A DNA stretch of 64,000 bases from Planctomycetota bacterium (GTDB taxonomy: Bacteria; Planctomycetota; PLA2; JAEUHO01): positions 1-64,000 of the forward strand of contig JADZCA010000074.1 of the NCBI GenBank assembly GCA_020851795.1, given 5' to 3'. Positions within the stretch are counted from its first letter, which is position 1; each line of letters begins with the position of its first letter. This document shows, one piece after another, positions 43,383 to 52,780 of this stretch. Made by a program: the position numbers and the translations under genes. The notes beneath the pieces are model-generated. The model did no database searches. It was not told the DNA's origin and saw only the letters and a list, made by a program, of their open reading frames with translations.

Positions 43383-45743
43383 TCACTTCACCGAGACGGT
43401 GACCTTCGGGATCTTGCCCGTGAAGCGGGACTTCGCCTCCGAGCCGATCGCCTCGACCACCGGGGTGCCGAGGTCGATGCCGACGTCGGCCGTCTCGTCG
43501 GCCGAGAAGATCGCGGCCTGCGTGTGGGGCACCTTGCCCTCGGCGACCTTCTCGTCGCCGACGTAGAGCGTCGCGGTGCCGCCCTTGCCCATCTCGCGCG
43601 GCGCGCCGTCGTAGGCGAACTCGAGCCGCAGCGTCGCCTTGCCCGGCGCGAGCGGCTTCGTGGCCGCCACCGACGTGCGCTGCAGGCCGAGGAAGACGTA
43701 GTCCCACGCGGGCACGCCGTCCTTGACGTAGAGGGACCAGCCGCCGAAGCGGCCGCCCTGCGCGATCACCGTGCCGTTCGCGCCCGACGCCGGGACCTCG
43801 ACCTCGGCCACGACGGAGAACGAGCGGTTCTTGATGTTGATGAACGTGTTCTCGAGCAGGCCCGTCATCCCGTCGCCCAGCGTGACCGACGTGCGGCCGT
43901 GCATGAGGTCGGGGCGCTGCACGATCGAGGCGATCGCACGCTCGAGCAGACGGTCGTCGATCGGCAGGACGTGGCGGGCCTCCGCCTCCTTGAGGAACAG
44001 CGCCTGCAGCTCCTTGAGCTTCTCGGGGTGCTTCGCCGAGAGGTCGTTGGTGAGGCTGAAGTCGTTGCGGACGTCGTAGAGCTCCCACACGTCGTCGGCG
44101 AGCGGCCGCCGCACGACTTGCTCCCACGGGGCGCGGTGGATCGTGTTGGCGAGCCACCCGTCGTGGTAGATCGCGCGGTTGCCGGCGATCTCGAAGTACT
44201 GCGTCGTGTGGCGCTCGGGGGCCTTCGCGTCGTCGAACGAGTACTTCATGCTCACGCCCTCCATCGGGATCTGGGGCGTGCCGTTGACCACCTTCGGCTC
44301 GGGGAGGCCCGCCGCCTCGAGGATCGTCGGCGCGACGTCGATCACGTGGGAGAACTGCGTGCGGAGTTCGCCCTTGGCGCGGATGCCCTTGGGCCAGTGC
44401 ACCACGAGGCCGTTGCGCGTGCCGCCGAAGCTCGACGCGACCTGCTTGGTCCACGTGAACGGGGTGTCGAGCGCGACCGCCCAGCCGGCGGCCATGTGCG
44501 GGTACGTGTGCGGGTCGCCCCACGCGTCGTAGTGGCGCAGCATGTCCTCGACCTTCTCCTGCACCCCGTTGAAGTAGGTGTACTCGTTGAACATGCCGTT
44601 CATGCCGCCTTCGGCGCTCGCCCCGTTGTCGCCGACGACGTAGAAGAACAGCGTGTTGTCGAGCTGGCCGACGGAGTCGATGGCGTCCACGATGCGACCG
44701 ACCTCGTGGTCGGTCATGTCGAGGAACGCCGCGTAGACCTCCATCTGGCGCGCGAACAGGCGCTTCTCGTCCGCCGAGAGCGCCGCCCAGTCCTTGATCG
44801 CCTCGGGCTTGGGCGCGAGCTTCGTGCCGGGCGGCACGACGCCGAGCGCGAGCTGGCGCTTGAGCGACTCCTCACGGAGCACGTCCCAGCCGGCGTCGAA
44901 CTTGCCCTTCCACTTCGCGATCCACTCCTCCGGCACGTGGTGCGGGGCGTGCGTCGCGCCGGGCGCGTAGTAGACGAAGAACGGCTTCTCGGGCGTGATC
45001 GCCTTCTGGAAGCGGAGCCACGAGACCGTCCGGTCGGTCATGTCGGTGAGGAAGTGGTACTTCGGGTCCGCGGGCAGCTCGACCTGGGTCACGCCGTCGT
45101 AGAGGAACGGGGCCCACTGGTTGGTCTCGCCGCCGATGAAGCCGTAGAAGTGGTCGAAGCCCTGGCGCGTCGGCCAGCGGTCGAAGGGACCGGAGACGCT
45201 GGTCTCCCACACCGCGGTCTCGTGCCACTTGCCGAACGCGGCGGTGCTCCACCCGTTCAGGCGCATCATCTCGGCCACCGGCGCCACCGAGTCGGGGATC
45301 TGCCCCGTGGCACCCGGGAAGCCGGTCGCCATCTCGGTGATGAACGCCATGTTGCAGGTGTGGTGGTTGCGGCCCGACTTCAGCGCGGCGCGCGTCGGCG
45401 AGCAGAGCGCCGTCGTGTGGAAGTGGTTGTAGCGAAGCCCGCCCGCGGCGAGCCGCTCGAGCGTCGGCGTCGGGACGGGGCCACCGAACGGGCTCGAGGC
45501 GGCGAAGCCGACGTCGTCGAGCAGGACGATGACGACGTTGGGCGCGCCGGCCGGCGCGCCGACCGGGAACGGCGCCGGCATCTTGGCCTTGCGCGCGTCG
45601 AGCTCGGTGTAGGTCGGGCGCGGGGGCACCTGGATCGGGAGCACGGTGCGATCGACGGTGGGCGCGGGATCGTCGGCCGCCGCGGGCGACGGGGCGATCC
45701 ACGCGACAGCGCCGAGGGCGGCGAGCGCGGCGAGAGTTCGCAT
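43383..45743 (-). CDS. Secreted arylsulfatase-type sulfatase
   Basis: A 786-residue exported sulfatase (signal peptide LAALAALGAVAWIAPSPAAA, ATG 45743). The formylglycine site is canonical: LCSPTRAAL with Cys114. The metal site begins NVVIVLLDDVGF (Asp76/Asp77). HTCN and GKWHETAVWE follow, with FFVYYAPGATHAPHH and VGDNGASAEGG later. The layout is that of AtsA-type arylsulfatases (S1_4-like). A C-terminal strand-rich extension of ~200 residues (from 'LGDGMTGLLENTF') is a jelly-roll-like accessory domain. It removes sulfate esters from aromatic or carbohydrate substrates after Cys-to-formylglycine maturation; no FGE or maturase gene is in the window. Confidence 0.94.
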   Translation of the reverse strand: MRTLAALAALGAVAWIAPSPAAADDPAPTVDRTVLPIQVPPRPTYTELDARKAKMPAPFPVGAPAGAPNVVIVLLDDVGFAASSPFGGPVPTPTLERLAAGGLRYNHFHTTALCSPTRAALKSGRNHHTCNMAFITEMATGFPGATGQIPDSVAPVAEMMRLNGWSTAAFGKWHETAVWETSVSGPFDRWPTRQGFDHFYGFIGGETNQWAPFLYDGVTQVELPADPKYHFLTDMTDRTVSWLRFQKAITPEKPFFVYYAPGATHAPHHVPEEWIAKWKGKFDAGWDVLREESLKRQLALGVVPPGTKLAPKPEAIKDWAALSADEKRLFARQMEVYAAFLDMTDHEVGRIVDAIDSVGQLDNTLFFYVVGDNGASAEGGMNGMFNEYTYFNGVQEKVEDMLRHYDAWGDPHTYPHMAAGWAVALDTPFTWTKQVASSFGGTRNGLVVHWPKGIRAKGELRTQFSHVIDVAPTILEAAGLPEPKVVNGTPQIPMEGVSMKYSFDDAKAPERHTTQYFEIAGNRAIYHDGWLANTIHRAPWEQVVRRPLADDVWELYDVRNDFSLTNDLSAKHPEKLKELQALFLKEAEARHVLPIDDRLLERAIASIVQRPDLMHGRTSVTLGDGMTGLLENTFINIKNRSFSVVAEVEVPASGANGTVIAQGGRFGGWSLYVKDGVPAWDYVFLGLQRTSVAATKPLAPGKATLRLEFAYDGAPREMGKGGTATLYVGDEKVAEGKVPHTQAAIFSADETADVGIDLGTPVVEAIGSEAKSRFTGKIPKVTVSVK

Positions 45744-45957
45744 CGGGAGGGCTCCAAGGAGAGAGGACGTCGCGCGCCCCGGCGGGCAGGCCCGCCCGGC
45801 GGCGCGACAGCCCCCTATTGTCGCCGCCGCCACCGCTCGCCCGCCATGGGCGCCCCGCCCTTCTTGCGACTTCCGGATGCTCGCGGTCTCCGTCGGGCGG
45901 ATCGACCGCGCCGCCCCCGACCCCGCCGGCCGACCCGCCCCCCCGTAGACTGCCGCG

Positions 45958-48330
45958 ATGCCGCCCGGGCCCCCCCGCCGCGTCGCGCTCGTCGCCGTCG
46001 GGGCGCTCGTGGCCGCGGCGGCCGTGGTCGCGGCGGTGGCGCGCCGGGGGCGGGCCCCGACCGCCGACGCGGGCCGCCCCCCGCAGGCGACGACGCGGGA
46101 CGGGTACGTCGGCGCGCCGGCCTGCGCGGCGTGCCACCGGCGGGCGGAACGGCTCTGGCGCGACTCCCACCACGCCCGCGCGATGGCCGTGGCGACGCGC
46201 GAGACCGTGCGGGGGAACGTGGACGGAGCGACCTTCGAAGCGTTCGGGGCGACGACGAGCTTCCGCCGCGACGGCGACCGCGTCGTCGTCCGCGCCGAGG
46301 GGCCCGACGGCCGCCCCACCGACTACCCGGCGACCCACACGTTCGGCGTGTGGCCGCTGCAGCAGCTGCTCGTCCCGTTCCCGGGCGGACGCCTGCAGGC
46401 CCTCGACGTGTGCTGGGACACGCGCCCCGGGGCCGCCGGGGGCGCACGCTGGTTCCGCCTGCGTCCCGAGGAGGGCCCCCTGCCGCCCGGCGACGCGCTG
46501 CACTGGACCGGGCGCCTGCAGACGTGGAACTCGATGTGCGCCGAATGCCACTCGACGGCGCTGCGCAAGGGCTACGACCCCGCGACGGACACGTTCGCGA
46601 CGACGTGGAGCGAGATCGCGGTCTCGTGCGAGGCCTGCCACGGGCCCGGCGAGCGCCACGTCGGCTGGGCGCGGGCGAAGGAGGCGGGCGGCGCCGACGA
46701 CGCGCTCGAGCGCGCGTGGGGCCCGCGCAAGGGCCTCACGGTCCTCCTCAAGGACCCGGCCCCGGCGGCGTGGAACCTCGACTGGAAGGACGGGATCTGG
46801 AAGCGGACGCCGGTCGAGCGCTCCCGCACCGAGGTCGAGACGTGCGCGCGCTGCCACGCCCGCCGCAGCGCGATCGCCGACACCGAGCCCGGCGCGCCCT
46901 TCCTCGACGGCTACCGCCCCGCGCTGCTCGAGGAGGGCCTCTACTTCGCCGACGGGCAGGTGCTCGAGGAGGTGTTCGAGCACGCCTCGTTCCTGCAGAG
47001 CCGCATGTACGCGAAGGGCATCACCTGCGCCGACTGCCACGAGCGGCACCGCTCCCACGCCGCGACCGAGGGCGCGTCGAAGGCGTGCTCGAACTGCCAC
47101 CTCAACGAGCGGTTCCGGACGCCCGCGCACCACCACCACGGCCCGACGTCGGCCGGCGCGTCGTGCGTCGCGTGCCACATGCCCACGCGCACCTACATGG
47201 CCGTGCACGCGCGCCGCGACCACTCGATCCGCGTGCCGCGACCCGACCTCTCCGTCGAGCTCGGCACGCCCAACGCCTGCGACGCGTGCCACGCCGACAA
47301 GGGCCTCCCGTGGCAGGCGGAGGCGTACGCGCGCTGGTGGGGCGACCCGCGCGGCCGCCTCCCGACGTGGGGCCCCGACCTCCACGCGGGGCGCGAGGGC
47401 GCGCCGGGCGCGGAGACGCGGCTCGTGGCCCGCGTCCGCGACCGCGCGACCCCCGCCGTCGTGCGCGCGACGGCGGCGTCGCTGCTCTCGCGCTACGGCG
47501 GCCCGGCGTCGGCGGCCGCGCTGCGCGAGGCGGCGGGCGACACGGACGACCTCGTGCGCTTCGGCGCGGCGCAGGGCGGCGCGGGCCTCGACGCCGCGGC
47601 GCGGTGGGCCGCCCTCGACGCGCTGCTCGACGACCCTCGCCTCGCGGTCCGCATCGAGGCCGCGCGCACGCTCGCGGCGGCACGGGACGCGGCGCCGACG
47701 CCGCAGCGCCGGGCCCGCCTCGAGGCCGCCCTGCTCGAGTTCCGGCAGGCGCAGGAGCACGCCGCCGAGTGGCCGGAGGCGCACGGCAACCTCGCGGCGC
47801 TCGCGCTCGACCTCGGCGACGCCGCCACGGCCGAACGCGAGCTGCGCCGGGCCGTCGCGCTCGACCCCGCGCACGGGCCCTCGCGCGTCAACCTCGCCGA
47901 CGTGCTCCGCGCCGCCGGTCGCGACGAGGAGGGCGAGCGGGTGCTGCGCGACGGGATCGCGCGCTCGCCGCGCGACGCCGCGGTGCACCACGCGCTCGGG
48001 CTGCTGCTCGTGCGTCGCCAGCGGGCGGCGGAGGCGCTCACGCACCTCGAGAAGGCGGCGGCGCTGACGCCCGACGACGCGCGCTTCGCGTGGGTCCACG
48101 CGGTCGCGCTCGCGAGCACCGGCCAGCCCGCCGCGGCGCGGCGCGCGCTCGACGCGCTGCTCGCGCGCCACCCCTGGCACGACGGCGCGCTCTCCTCGCT
48201 CGTGGAGGTGAGCCTGCGCCTCGACGACCGCGGCGCCGCACGCCAGGCACTCGACCGGCTCGCGGCGCTGCGGCCGGCGGACGACCCCGAGGTCGCCGCC
48301 CTCCGCCGCGCCCTCGAGACCGTCCGGTAG
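45958..48330 (+). CDS. Octaheme cytochrome c with HEAT and TPR domains
   Basis: A 790-residue protein with an N-terminal signal anchor (VALVAVGALVAAAAVVAAVA). Eight CxxCH sites occur at C56, C194, C224, C296, C357, C377, C403 and C441. A strand-rich insert sits between hemes 1 and 2. HEAT-like helices span ~460-600 (VVRATAASLLSRYGGPASAAAL; AVRIEAARTLAAARD) and TPRs ~620-785 (PEAHGNLAALALDLGDAATAEREL; AAVHHALGLLLVRRQRAAEAL). Octaheme proteins of this build transfer electrons outside the cytoplasm and resemble cytochrome c554-type heme packing; substrate unknown. It is divergent from the sulfatase, with 214 bp between. The second TPR-cytochrome in the window (the first ends at 31248). Confidence 0.9.
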   Translation: MPPGPPRRVALVAVGALVAAAAVVAAVARRGRAPTADAGRPPQATTRDGYVGAPACAACHRRAERLWRDSHHARAMAVATRETVRGNVDGATFEAFGATTSFRRDGDRVVVRAEGPDGRPTDYPATHTFGVWPLQQLLVPFPGGRLQALDVCWDTRPGAAGGARWFRLRPEEGPLPPGDALHWTGRLQTWNSMCAECHSTALRKGYDPATDTFATTWSEIAVSCEACHGPGERHVGWARAKEAGGADDALERAWGPRKGLTVLLKDPAPAAWNLDWKDGIWKRTPVERSRTEVETCARCHARRSAIADTEPGAPFLDGYRPALLEEGLYFADGQVLEEVFEHASFLQSRMYAKGITCADCHERHRSHAATEGASKACSNCHLNERFRTPAHHHHGPTSAGASCVACHMPTRTYMAVHARRDHSIRVPRPDLSVELGTPNACDACHADKGLPWQAEAYARWWGDPRGRLPTWGPDLHAGREGAPGAETRLVARVRDRATPAVVRATAASLLSRYGGPASAAALREAAGDTDDLVRFGAAQGGAGLDAAARWAALDALLDDPRLAVRIEAARTLAAARDAAPTPQRRARLEAALLEFRQAQEHAAEWPEAHGNLAALALDLGDAATAERELRRAVALDPAHGPSRVNLADVLRAAGRDEEGERVLRDGIARSPRDAAVHHALGLLLVRRQRAAEALTHLEKAAALTPDDARFAWVHAVALASTGQPAAARRALDALLARHPWHDGALSSLVEVSLRLDDRGAARQALDRLAALRPADDPEVAALRRALETVR

Positions 48331-48336
48331 GGAACC

Positions 48337-48390
48337 GGGCGCCGCACGCGGCGCCCGTCGCGGCGGACGGGCTCGCGGCGCCCGCGAGCC
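48337..48390. terminator. Two stem-loops between convergent cytochrome and sulfatase genes
   Basis: gggcgccg-CACG-cggcgccc (48337-48356) and ggctcgcgg-CGC-ccgcgagcc (48370-48390) are perfect stems of 8 and 9 bp. They follow the octaheme gene stop and precede the sulfatase stop at 48426, so they may terminate both transcripts. Confidence 0.65.
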
Positions 48391-48425
48391 GCCGGGCGGG
48401 CGGCTCGCGGGGCGGGCGGGAACGG

Positions 48426-49886
48426 CTACTTCGCGCCGTGCTCGTCGTCGTCGATCGCGAACGGGTCCTCGCCGGCGATCACCGGCGGGCGCTTGAGCCG
48501 CGCGCGGACCTCGTTCATCTCCGTGCCCACGAGCAGCGACGGGACCGAAACACGGGCCAGCTCGTCCACGCGGGCCTTCATCGCGAGCACGCGCTCGGTC
48601 TGCGAGGCCGCGAGGTCCTCCTTCTCGTAGGGGTCCTTCGAGAGGTCGAAGAGCTCGGTCTTCGACGGCAGCGTCGCGCGCCACACGAGCTTCCACGGCC
48701 CCTGGCGCAGCGCGGCGCGCTGCATCTCGACGCCGAGGACGACCTCGGTGCGCGGCGACGGGGCGGTCCCCGCCATCACCGCGCCCATGTCGAGGCCGTC
48801 GAGCGGCTTGCTCGACGCGAGCGAGGCGCCCGCGACGGCCGCGAAGGTCGGGAGCATGTCCACCGCGTGCATCACGCCGTCCACCGTCTTGCCGGCGGGG
48901 ATGTGGCCGGGCCAGCACGCCGCGGCGACGACACGGGTCCCGCCCTCGTAGTAGTTGCCCTTGCCGTCGCGGTACGGGCCGTTGTCGCACGGGATGCGGA
49001 TCTTGGACGTGTCCACCTCGCCCGAGAACTGCGAGTCGCGGGTGCCGCCGTTGTCGCTGTGGAACACGATCAGCGTGTCGCCCCGCATGCCCTTCTTCTC
49101 GAGCGCGGCGAGCACGCGCCCGATCTGGTCGTCCATCGCCGCGACCATCGCCGCGTAGGTGCGACGGGTCGGGTCCGCGATCGCGGGGAAGCGGTCCTCG
49201 ACGGCCTTCTCGGCCTGGTAGGGCGCGTGGGGCGCGTTGAAGGCGAGGTAGAGGTAGAGCGGCGACTTGGGGTCGTGCCCCTCGATCGTGCGGACGGCCT
49301 CGTCGCCGAGCAGCGTCGTCGAGTAGCCCTCCTCGCGGACCGGCTTGCCGTCGCGGTACCAGTCGAGGACGCCGTGCTGCTCGTGCGAGAAGTAGTCGAT
49401 CTCGCCGATGAGCGGGCCGTAGGAGCGCTGGAAGCCGCGCGCGCCCGGCCAGTACTTGCGGTCGCCGTGCCCGAGGTGCCACTTGCCCACGAGCGCCGTC
49501 GAGTAGCCGGCGGCGGCGAGCGCCTGCGGCGTCGTGAGCTCGTCGGTGGCGAGGCCGTAGCCGTGCGCCGAGAGGATCACCGCCGTCTGCAGGCCGTAGC
49601 GGAACGGGTAGCGGCCCGTCATGAGGCACGCGCGGGTCTGCGTGCAGAACGGCTGCGCGTAGAAGCCCTCGAGGCGCACGCCCGCCGCCGCGATCGAGTC
49701 GATGTGCGGCGTCGCGAACTCGGCGCCGTGGAACCCGACGTCCTTCCAGCCGAGGTCGTCGGCGACGATGTGGACGATGTGCGGCCGCGGCGGCGCGTCC
49801 GCGTGGGCGACGCGCGGCGCGCCCTCGGGGACGACCGCGAGCGCGGCGAGCGACAGGAGGGCGGCGAACGCGGACCGACGACGCAT
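48426..49886 (-). CDS. Secreted sulfatase with atypical CTQTR active-site motif
   Basis: A 486-residue ARSB-like sulfatase (signal peptide SAFAALLSLAALAVVPEGA; ATG 49886 after CCGGAGCC). IVHIVADDLGWKDVGFHG gives the metal-binding Asp pair (Asp43/44). The formylglycine site reads QPFCTQTRACLMTGRYPFR: Cys81-Thr-Gln83-Thr-Arg85. The family consensus is C-x-P/A-x-R, so Pro is replaced by Gln. The rest is intact: LVGKWHLGHGDRKYWP, FHSDNGGT and EGGTRVVAAACWPG. The C-terminus is short and acidic. Whether the Cys is converted to formylglycine is uncertain. An AraC-type gene lies directly upstream on the same strand. Confidence 0.92.
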   Translation of the reverse strand: MRRRSAFAALLSLAALAVVPEGAPRVAHADAPPRPHIVHIVADDLGWKDVGFHGAEFATPHIDSIAAAGVRLEGFYAQPFCTQTRACLMTGRYPFRYGLQTAVILSAHGYGLATDELTTPQALAAAGYSTALVGKWHLGHGDRKYWPGARGFQRSYGPLIGEIDYFSHEQHGVLDWYRDGKPVREEGYSTTLLGDEAVRTIEGHDPKSPLYLYLAFNAPHAPYQAEKAVEDRFPAIADPTRRTYAAMVAAMDDQIGRVLAALEKKGMRGDTLIVFHSDNGGTRDSQFSGEVDTSKIRIPCDNGPYRDGKGNYYEGGTRVVAAACWPGHIPAGKTVDGVMHAVDMLPTFAAVAGASLASSKPLDGLDMGAVMAGTAPSPRTEVVLGVEMQRAALRQGPWKLVWRATLPSKTELFDLSKDPYEKEDLAASQTERVLAMKARVDELARVSVPSLLVGTEMNEVRARLKRPPVIAGEDPFAIDDDEHGAK

Positions 49887-50035
49887 GCAGGGCTCCGGGG
49901 AGGGGACCGAGCCGACGATGGTGCGCGAACCGGCGGGTTGTGCAACCGACCGGGGGACCAGGCTGCGGAAACCGGACATCCCGCGGGGCCGCCCGGCCGC
50001 CCGCCCCACCGGCGGGCCCGTGCGGTCGCGGGGCG

Positions 50036-51082
50036 TCAGCGGACGCGGGCGGCGGGCCGGCGCGGGGCGGCCCCGCGAGCGGACGGAGGTCCCGGACGGC
50101 TCGCCGCGGCCGCGGCCACCGTGTCGCGAGGCGACTCGCCGAATGCGCGGCGGTAGGCGGCCGCGAAGCGACCGAGGTGCCCGAAGCCGTGCGCGCGGGC
50201 CACGTCGGCGACGGTCCCGTGCGACGCGGCGGCGGCGACGAGCGCCCGGCGGACCGCGACGAGCCGGACCGTGGTCACGTACTCCATCGGCCGCACCGCG
50301 AACCAGCGACGGAAGGTGTGCTGGAGCGTCCGCGCGGGCACGCCGGTCGCCGCGCACAGGTCGGCGAGCCGCAGGCGGCGCGGCCCCTCCCGCACCAGCC
50401 GGTCCACCGCGCGTGCGACGCGCCCCGCCGACGGGAGCCCGCGCTCGGCCCGCCGTCCGACCGGACGCTCGAGCGCCGCGCGCAGGATCGCGGCGGCGTG
50501 CCGGCGCAGCTCGGCGGCGGCGGCGACGGGCAGGGGCTCGCGCCCGGGCCGCGGCGCCAGCAGCCCGAGGCGGCGCAGCGCCCCGCGGGCCCACGCGGCC
50601 TCCTCCGCGTCCAGCGGCGCCGAGGCGACCCCCGCCTCGCGCAGCGTCCGCAGGCCCGCGCCGACCCCGTGCGCGAGCGCGGCGAGCAGACGGGGCCTCG
50701 CGTGGAACGCGAGCCAGCGGTACCCCGCGGGCGACCAGCCGGAGAACACCGCGCCGGGGCGCAGCAGGATCACGCGGTCGCGCTCGATCGCGACCCCGTC
50801 GAGGTGGCCGCCGCCCGCGCCGTCGTCCACCACGACGATCGCGACGACCGTGTCGGCGGCCACGAGCCCGTCGCTGCGCAGCGGCGCCCCGAGCGCGCCG
50901 CCCGTGACGAGCAGGTCGCCGTCCACCGGCGCGTGGAAGAACGTGCCGCGCGGCGGCGCGCCACGACCGTGCACGAGCGCGGCGTGCTCGCGGCCGAGCA
51001 GGCGCCGCAGCTCCTCGACGCGCCGGAACCCGCGGCACTGGATCCACGGCGGCGGCAGGTCGGCGGGCGTGGCGGTCGTCAT
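50036..51082 (-). CDS. AraC-family transcriptional regulator
   Basis: A 348-residue regulator. The N-terminal ~220 residues form an all-beta/mixed sensor region (DRVILLRPGAVFSGWSPAGYRWLAF). The C-terminal ~100 residues are a double helix-turn-helix AraC domain: RLRLADLCAATGVPARTLQHTFRRWFAVRPMEYVTTVRL, then VADVARAHGFGHLGRFAAAYRRAFGESP. The second HTH and the closing AYRRAFGESP are diagnostic. It is on the same strand and 149 bp upstream of the CTQTR sulfatase, making that gene a candidate target; this is inference only. The ligand is unknown. The gene lies downstream of the MqnD-like gene's opposite end in a short 77-bp gap. Confidence 0.93.
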   Translation of the reverse strand: MTTATPADLPPPWIQCRGFRRVEELRRLLGREHAALVHGRGAPPRGTFFHAPVDGDLLVTGGALGAPLRSDGLVAADTVVAIVVVDDGAGGGHLDGVAIERDRVILLRPGAVFSGWSPAGYRWLAFHARPRLLAALAHGVGAGLRTLREAGVASAPLDAEEAAWARGALRRLGLLAPRPGREPLPVAAAAELRRHAAAILRAALERPVGRRAERGLPSAGRVARAVDRLVREGPRRLRLADLCAATGVPARTLQHTFRRWFAVRPMEYVTTVRLVAVRRALVAAAASHGTVADVARAHGFGHLGRFAAAYRRAFGESPRDTVAAAAASRPGPPSARGAAPRRPAARVR

Positions 51083-51159
51083 CGGCGCGCCGCCAGCCTA
51101 CGCGAGCGCGGCCGGTCGCGCGGCGGGACGCGGGCCCCGGGGCGCCCGCGACGACGGCG

Positions 51160-52590
51160 TCAGATGAACTCGGGCTCGACGCGCTCGGCGAGGAGGCCCG
51201 CGGCGTTGGCGCGCTCGTAGAGGACGCGCAGGGCCTGGCGGCCCCGCTCGCCGTAGTCGAGCGTGAGGTCGTTGACGTACATGCCCACGAACTTGTCGGC
51301 CTTCTCCTTGGAGAGGTTGCGGCCGAACTTCATCGCGTAGGCGAGCGCCTCCTCGCGGTGGCCGAGCGCGTACGCGATCGACCGCTTGAGGTCGAGGGCG
51401 ATCTTCGTCGCGAGCTCCTTGGGGATGTCGCGGCGCACGCCGTTGCCGCCGAGCGGCAGCGGGAGTCCCTCGGTCTGGTCGCCCCACCACTGCCCGAAGT
51501 CCACGACGCGGACGAGGCCCTGCTCGCGGTAGGTGAGCTGGCCCTCGTGGATGATGACGCCCGCGCGCACCATGCCGGCGCGCACCGCGTCGGTCACCTT
51601 GTCGAAGGGGATGTTGGCCGCGCGGATCTTGGCGCGCCCGAACCAGAGGCGCGTGACGAGCGCCGCGGTGGTCAGCGCGCCCGGCAGCGCGACCGTGAGC
51701 CCCTCGACCTCGTTGGGCCGGATCGGCGACTTCGCGACGAGGATCGGGCCGTACATGTCGCCGAACGACGCGCCGCACGTGAGCAGCGCGTAGTTCTGGC
51801 GCACGTAGGGGTAGGCGTGGAAGGAGACCGCCGTGACGTCGTAGGTCCCCTTCTTCGCCTCCTCGTTGAGCGTCTGGATGTCCTTGAGCACGTGCTCGTA
51901 GCGGCGCCCCTCCGTGTCCACGCGGCCGGCGGCGAGGGCGTAGAACATGAACGCGTCGTCGGCGTCGGGGCTGTGGGCGACGGTGATCGTCCCGTCGGCG
52001 CGGCGCGGCGGCAGGTCGGTCGGCACCGGCGGGGGCGGCGGGGGCGGGGGCGCCTCGGGGGGCGGCTCGGCGGCGGCCTTCTTCGCGGTCGCCGGCTTCT
52101 TCGCGACGGGCGCGGGCGGGGCGGCGGGCTCGTCGAGCACGGCGGCCTCGAGGTCGGCGACGAGGGCGTCGCCGCCCTCGGCGAGGTCCTCGTCGTCGGT
52201 GAGCGCCGGCTTCGGCGGCGACGCGACGGCCTCCGCCGCGGCTTCGACCGCGGGCGCCTTGGCGGGCTTGGCGGCCTTCGCCTTCGGCGTCGGGGGCGAC
52301 GACGCGGCGGGCGCGGCCGGCGGCTTCGGCGCCGCCTTCGCGACGGGCGCGGCGACGACCGGCTCGGCGGGCTTGCCGGCGGCCTTCTCCGCCGCCTTCG
52401 CGGCGGGCTTGGCCGGCGCCTTCGCCGGCGTCTTCGCCGCGGGCTTCTCCGCGGGCTTCTCCGCGGCCGGCGCGGCCTTCTTCGGCGCCGGCTTCGCCGC
52501 CGCGGGCGCGGGCTTGGCGGCCTTGGCGGGCTTCTTCGCCGCGGCGTCCGCGGAGGTGGGTTCGGCGGACTTGCTCGACTTCTTGGCCAC
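51160..52590 (-). CDS. MqnD-like substrate-binding-fold protein with a histone-H1-like N-terminal tail
   Basis: A 476-residue protein, GTG 52590. Residues ~199-476 match the MqnA/MqnD family: TVAHSPDADDAFMFYALAAG, KDIQTLNEEAKKGTYDVTAVS, HAYPYVRQNYALLTCGASFGD, GPILVAKSPI. MqnD (1,4-dihydroxy-6-naphthoate synthase) acts in the futalosine menaquinone pathway, so this is a candidate for that step or a paralogue. The first ~198 residues are extreme Ala/Lys/Pro repeats (KKPAKAAKPAPAAAKPA) like histone H1 or AlgP tails, with an acidic break near 130-150 and a poly-Pro just before the enzyme domain. No other mqn genes are in the window. Divergent from the thiolase gene. Confidence 0.88.
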   Translation of the reverse strand: MAKKSSKSAEPTSADAAAKKPAKAAKPAPAAAKPAPKKAAPAAEKPAEKPAAKTPAKAPAKPAAKAAEKAAGKPAEPVVAAPVAKAAPKPPAAPAASSPPTPKAKAAKPAKAPAVEAAAEAVASPPKPALTDDEDLAEGGDALVADLEAAVLDEPAAPPAPVAKKPATAKKAAAEPPPEAPPPPPPPPVPTDLPPRRADGTITVAHSPDADDAFMFYALAAGRVDTEGRRYEHVLKDIQTLNEEAKKGTYDVTAVSFHAYPYVRQNYALLTCGASFGDMYGPILVAKSPIRPNEVEGLTVALPGALTTAALVTRLWFGRAKIRAANIPFDKVTDAVRAGMVRAGVIIHEGQLTYREQGLVRVVDFGQWWGDQTEGLPLPLGGNGVRRDIPKELATKIALDLKRSIAYALGHREEALAYAMKFGRNLSKEKADKFVGMYVNDLTLDYGERGRQALRVLYERANAAGLLAERVEPEFI

Positions 52591-52780
52591 GGCGCGGGTC
52601 CCCGGGGGGAAGGGCCCGAAGGCTACCGCCCGCGGGGGCTGCCGGGGAGCAAGGGCCGCAGCACCCGGGTGGGTCGCGCCGTACCCGGTGCGGCGGGGCG
52701 CCGGTACGATCCGCCCCCCTCGGCCCCCCGCGCCCCCTCGCCTCCCCCCTGTGGGCGCCGGGCCCTCTTCGGAGGCCGCG

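Noticed and set aside
42663..50156. 2497-residue open frame on the plus strand
   Set aside because: Crosses six supported genes in the wrong frame; Arg-rich.
50036..51082. AraC regulator as certain controller of the neighbouring sulfatase
   Set aside because: Only proximity supports it; no operator repeat was recognised in the 149-bp gap.
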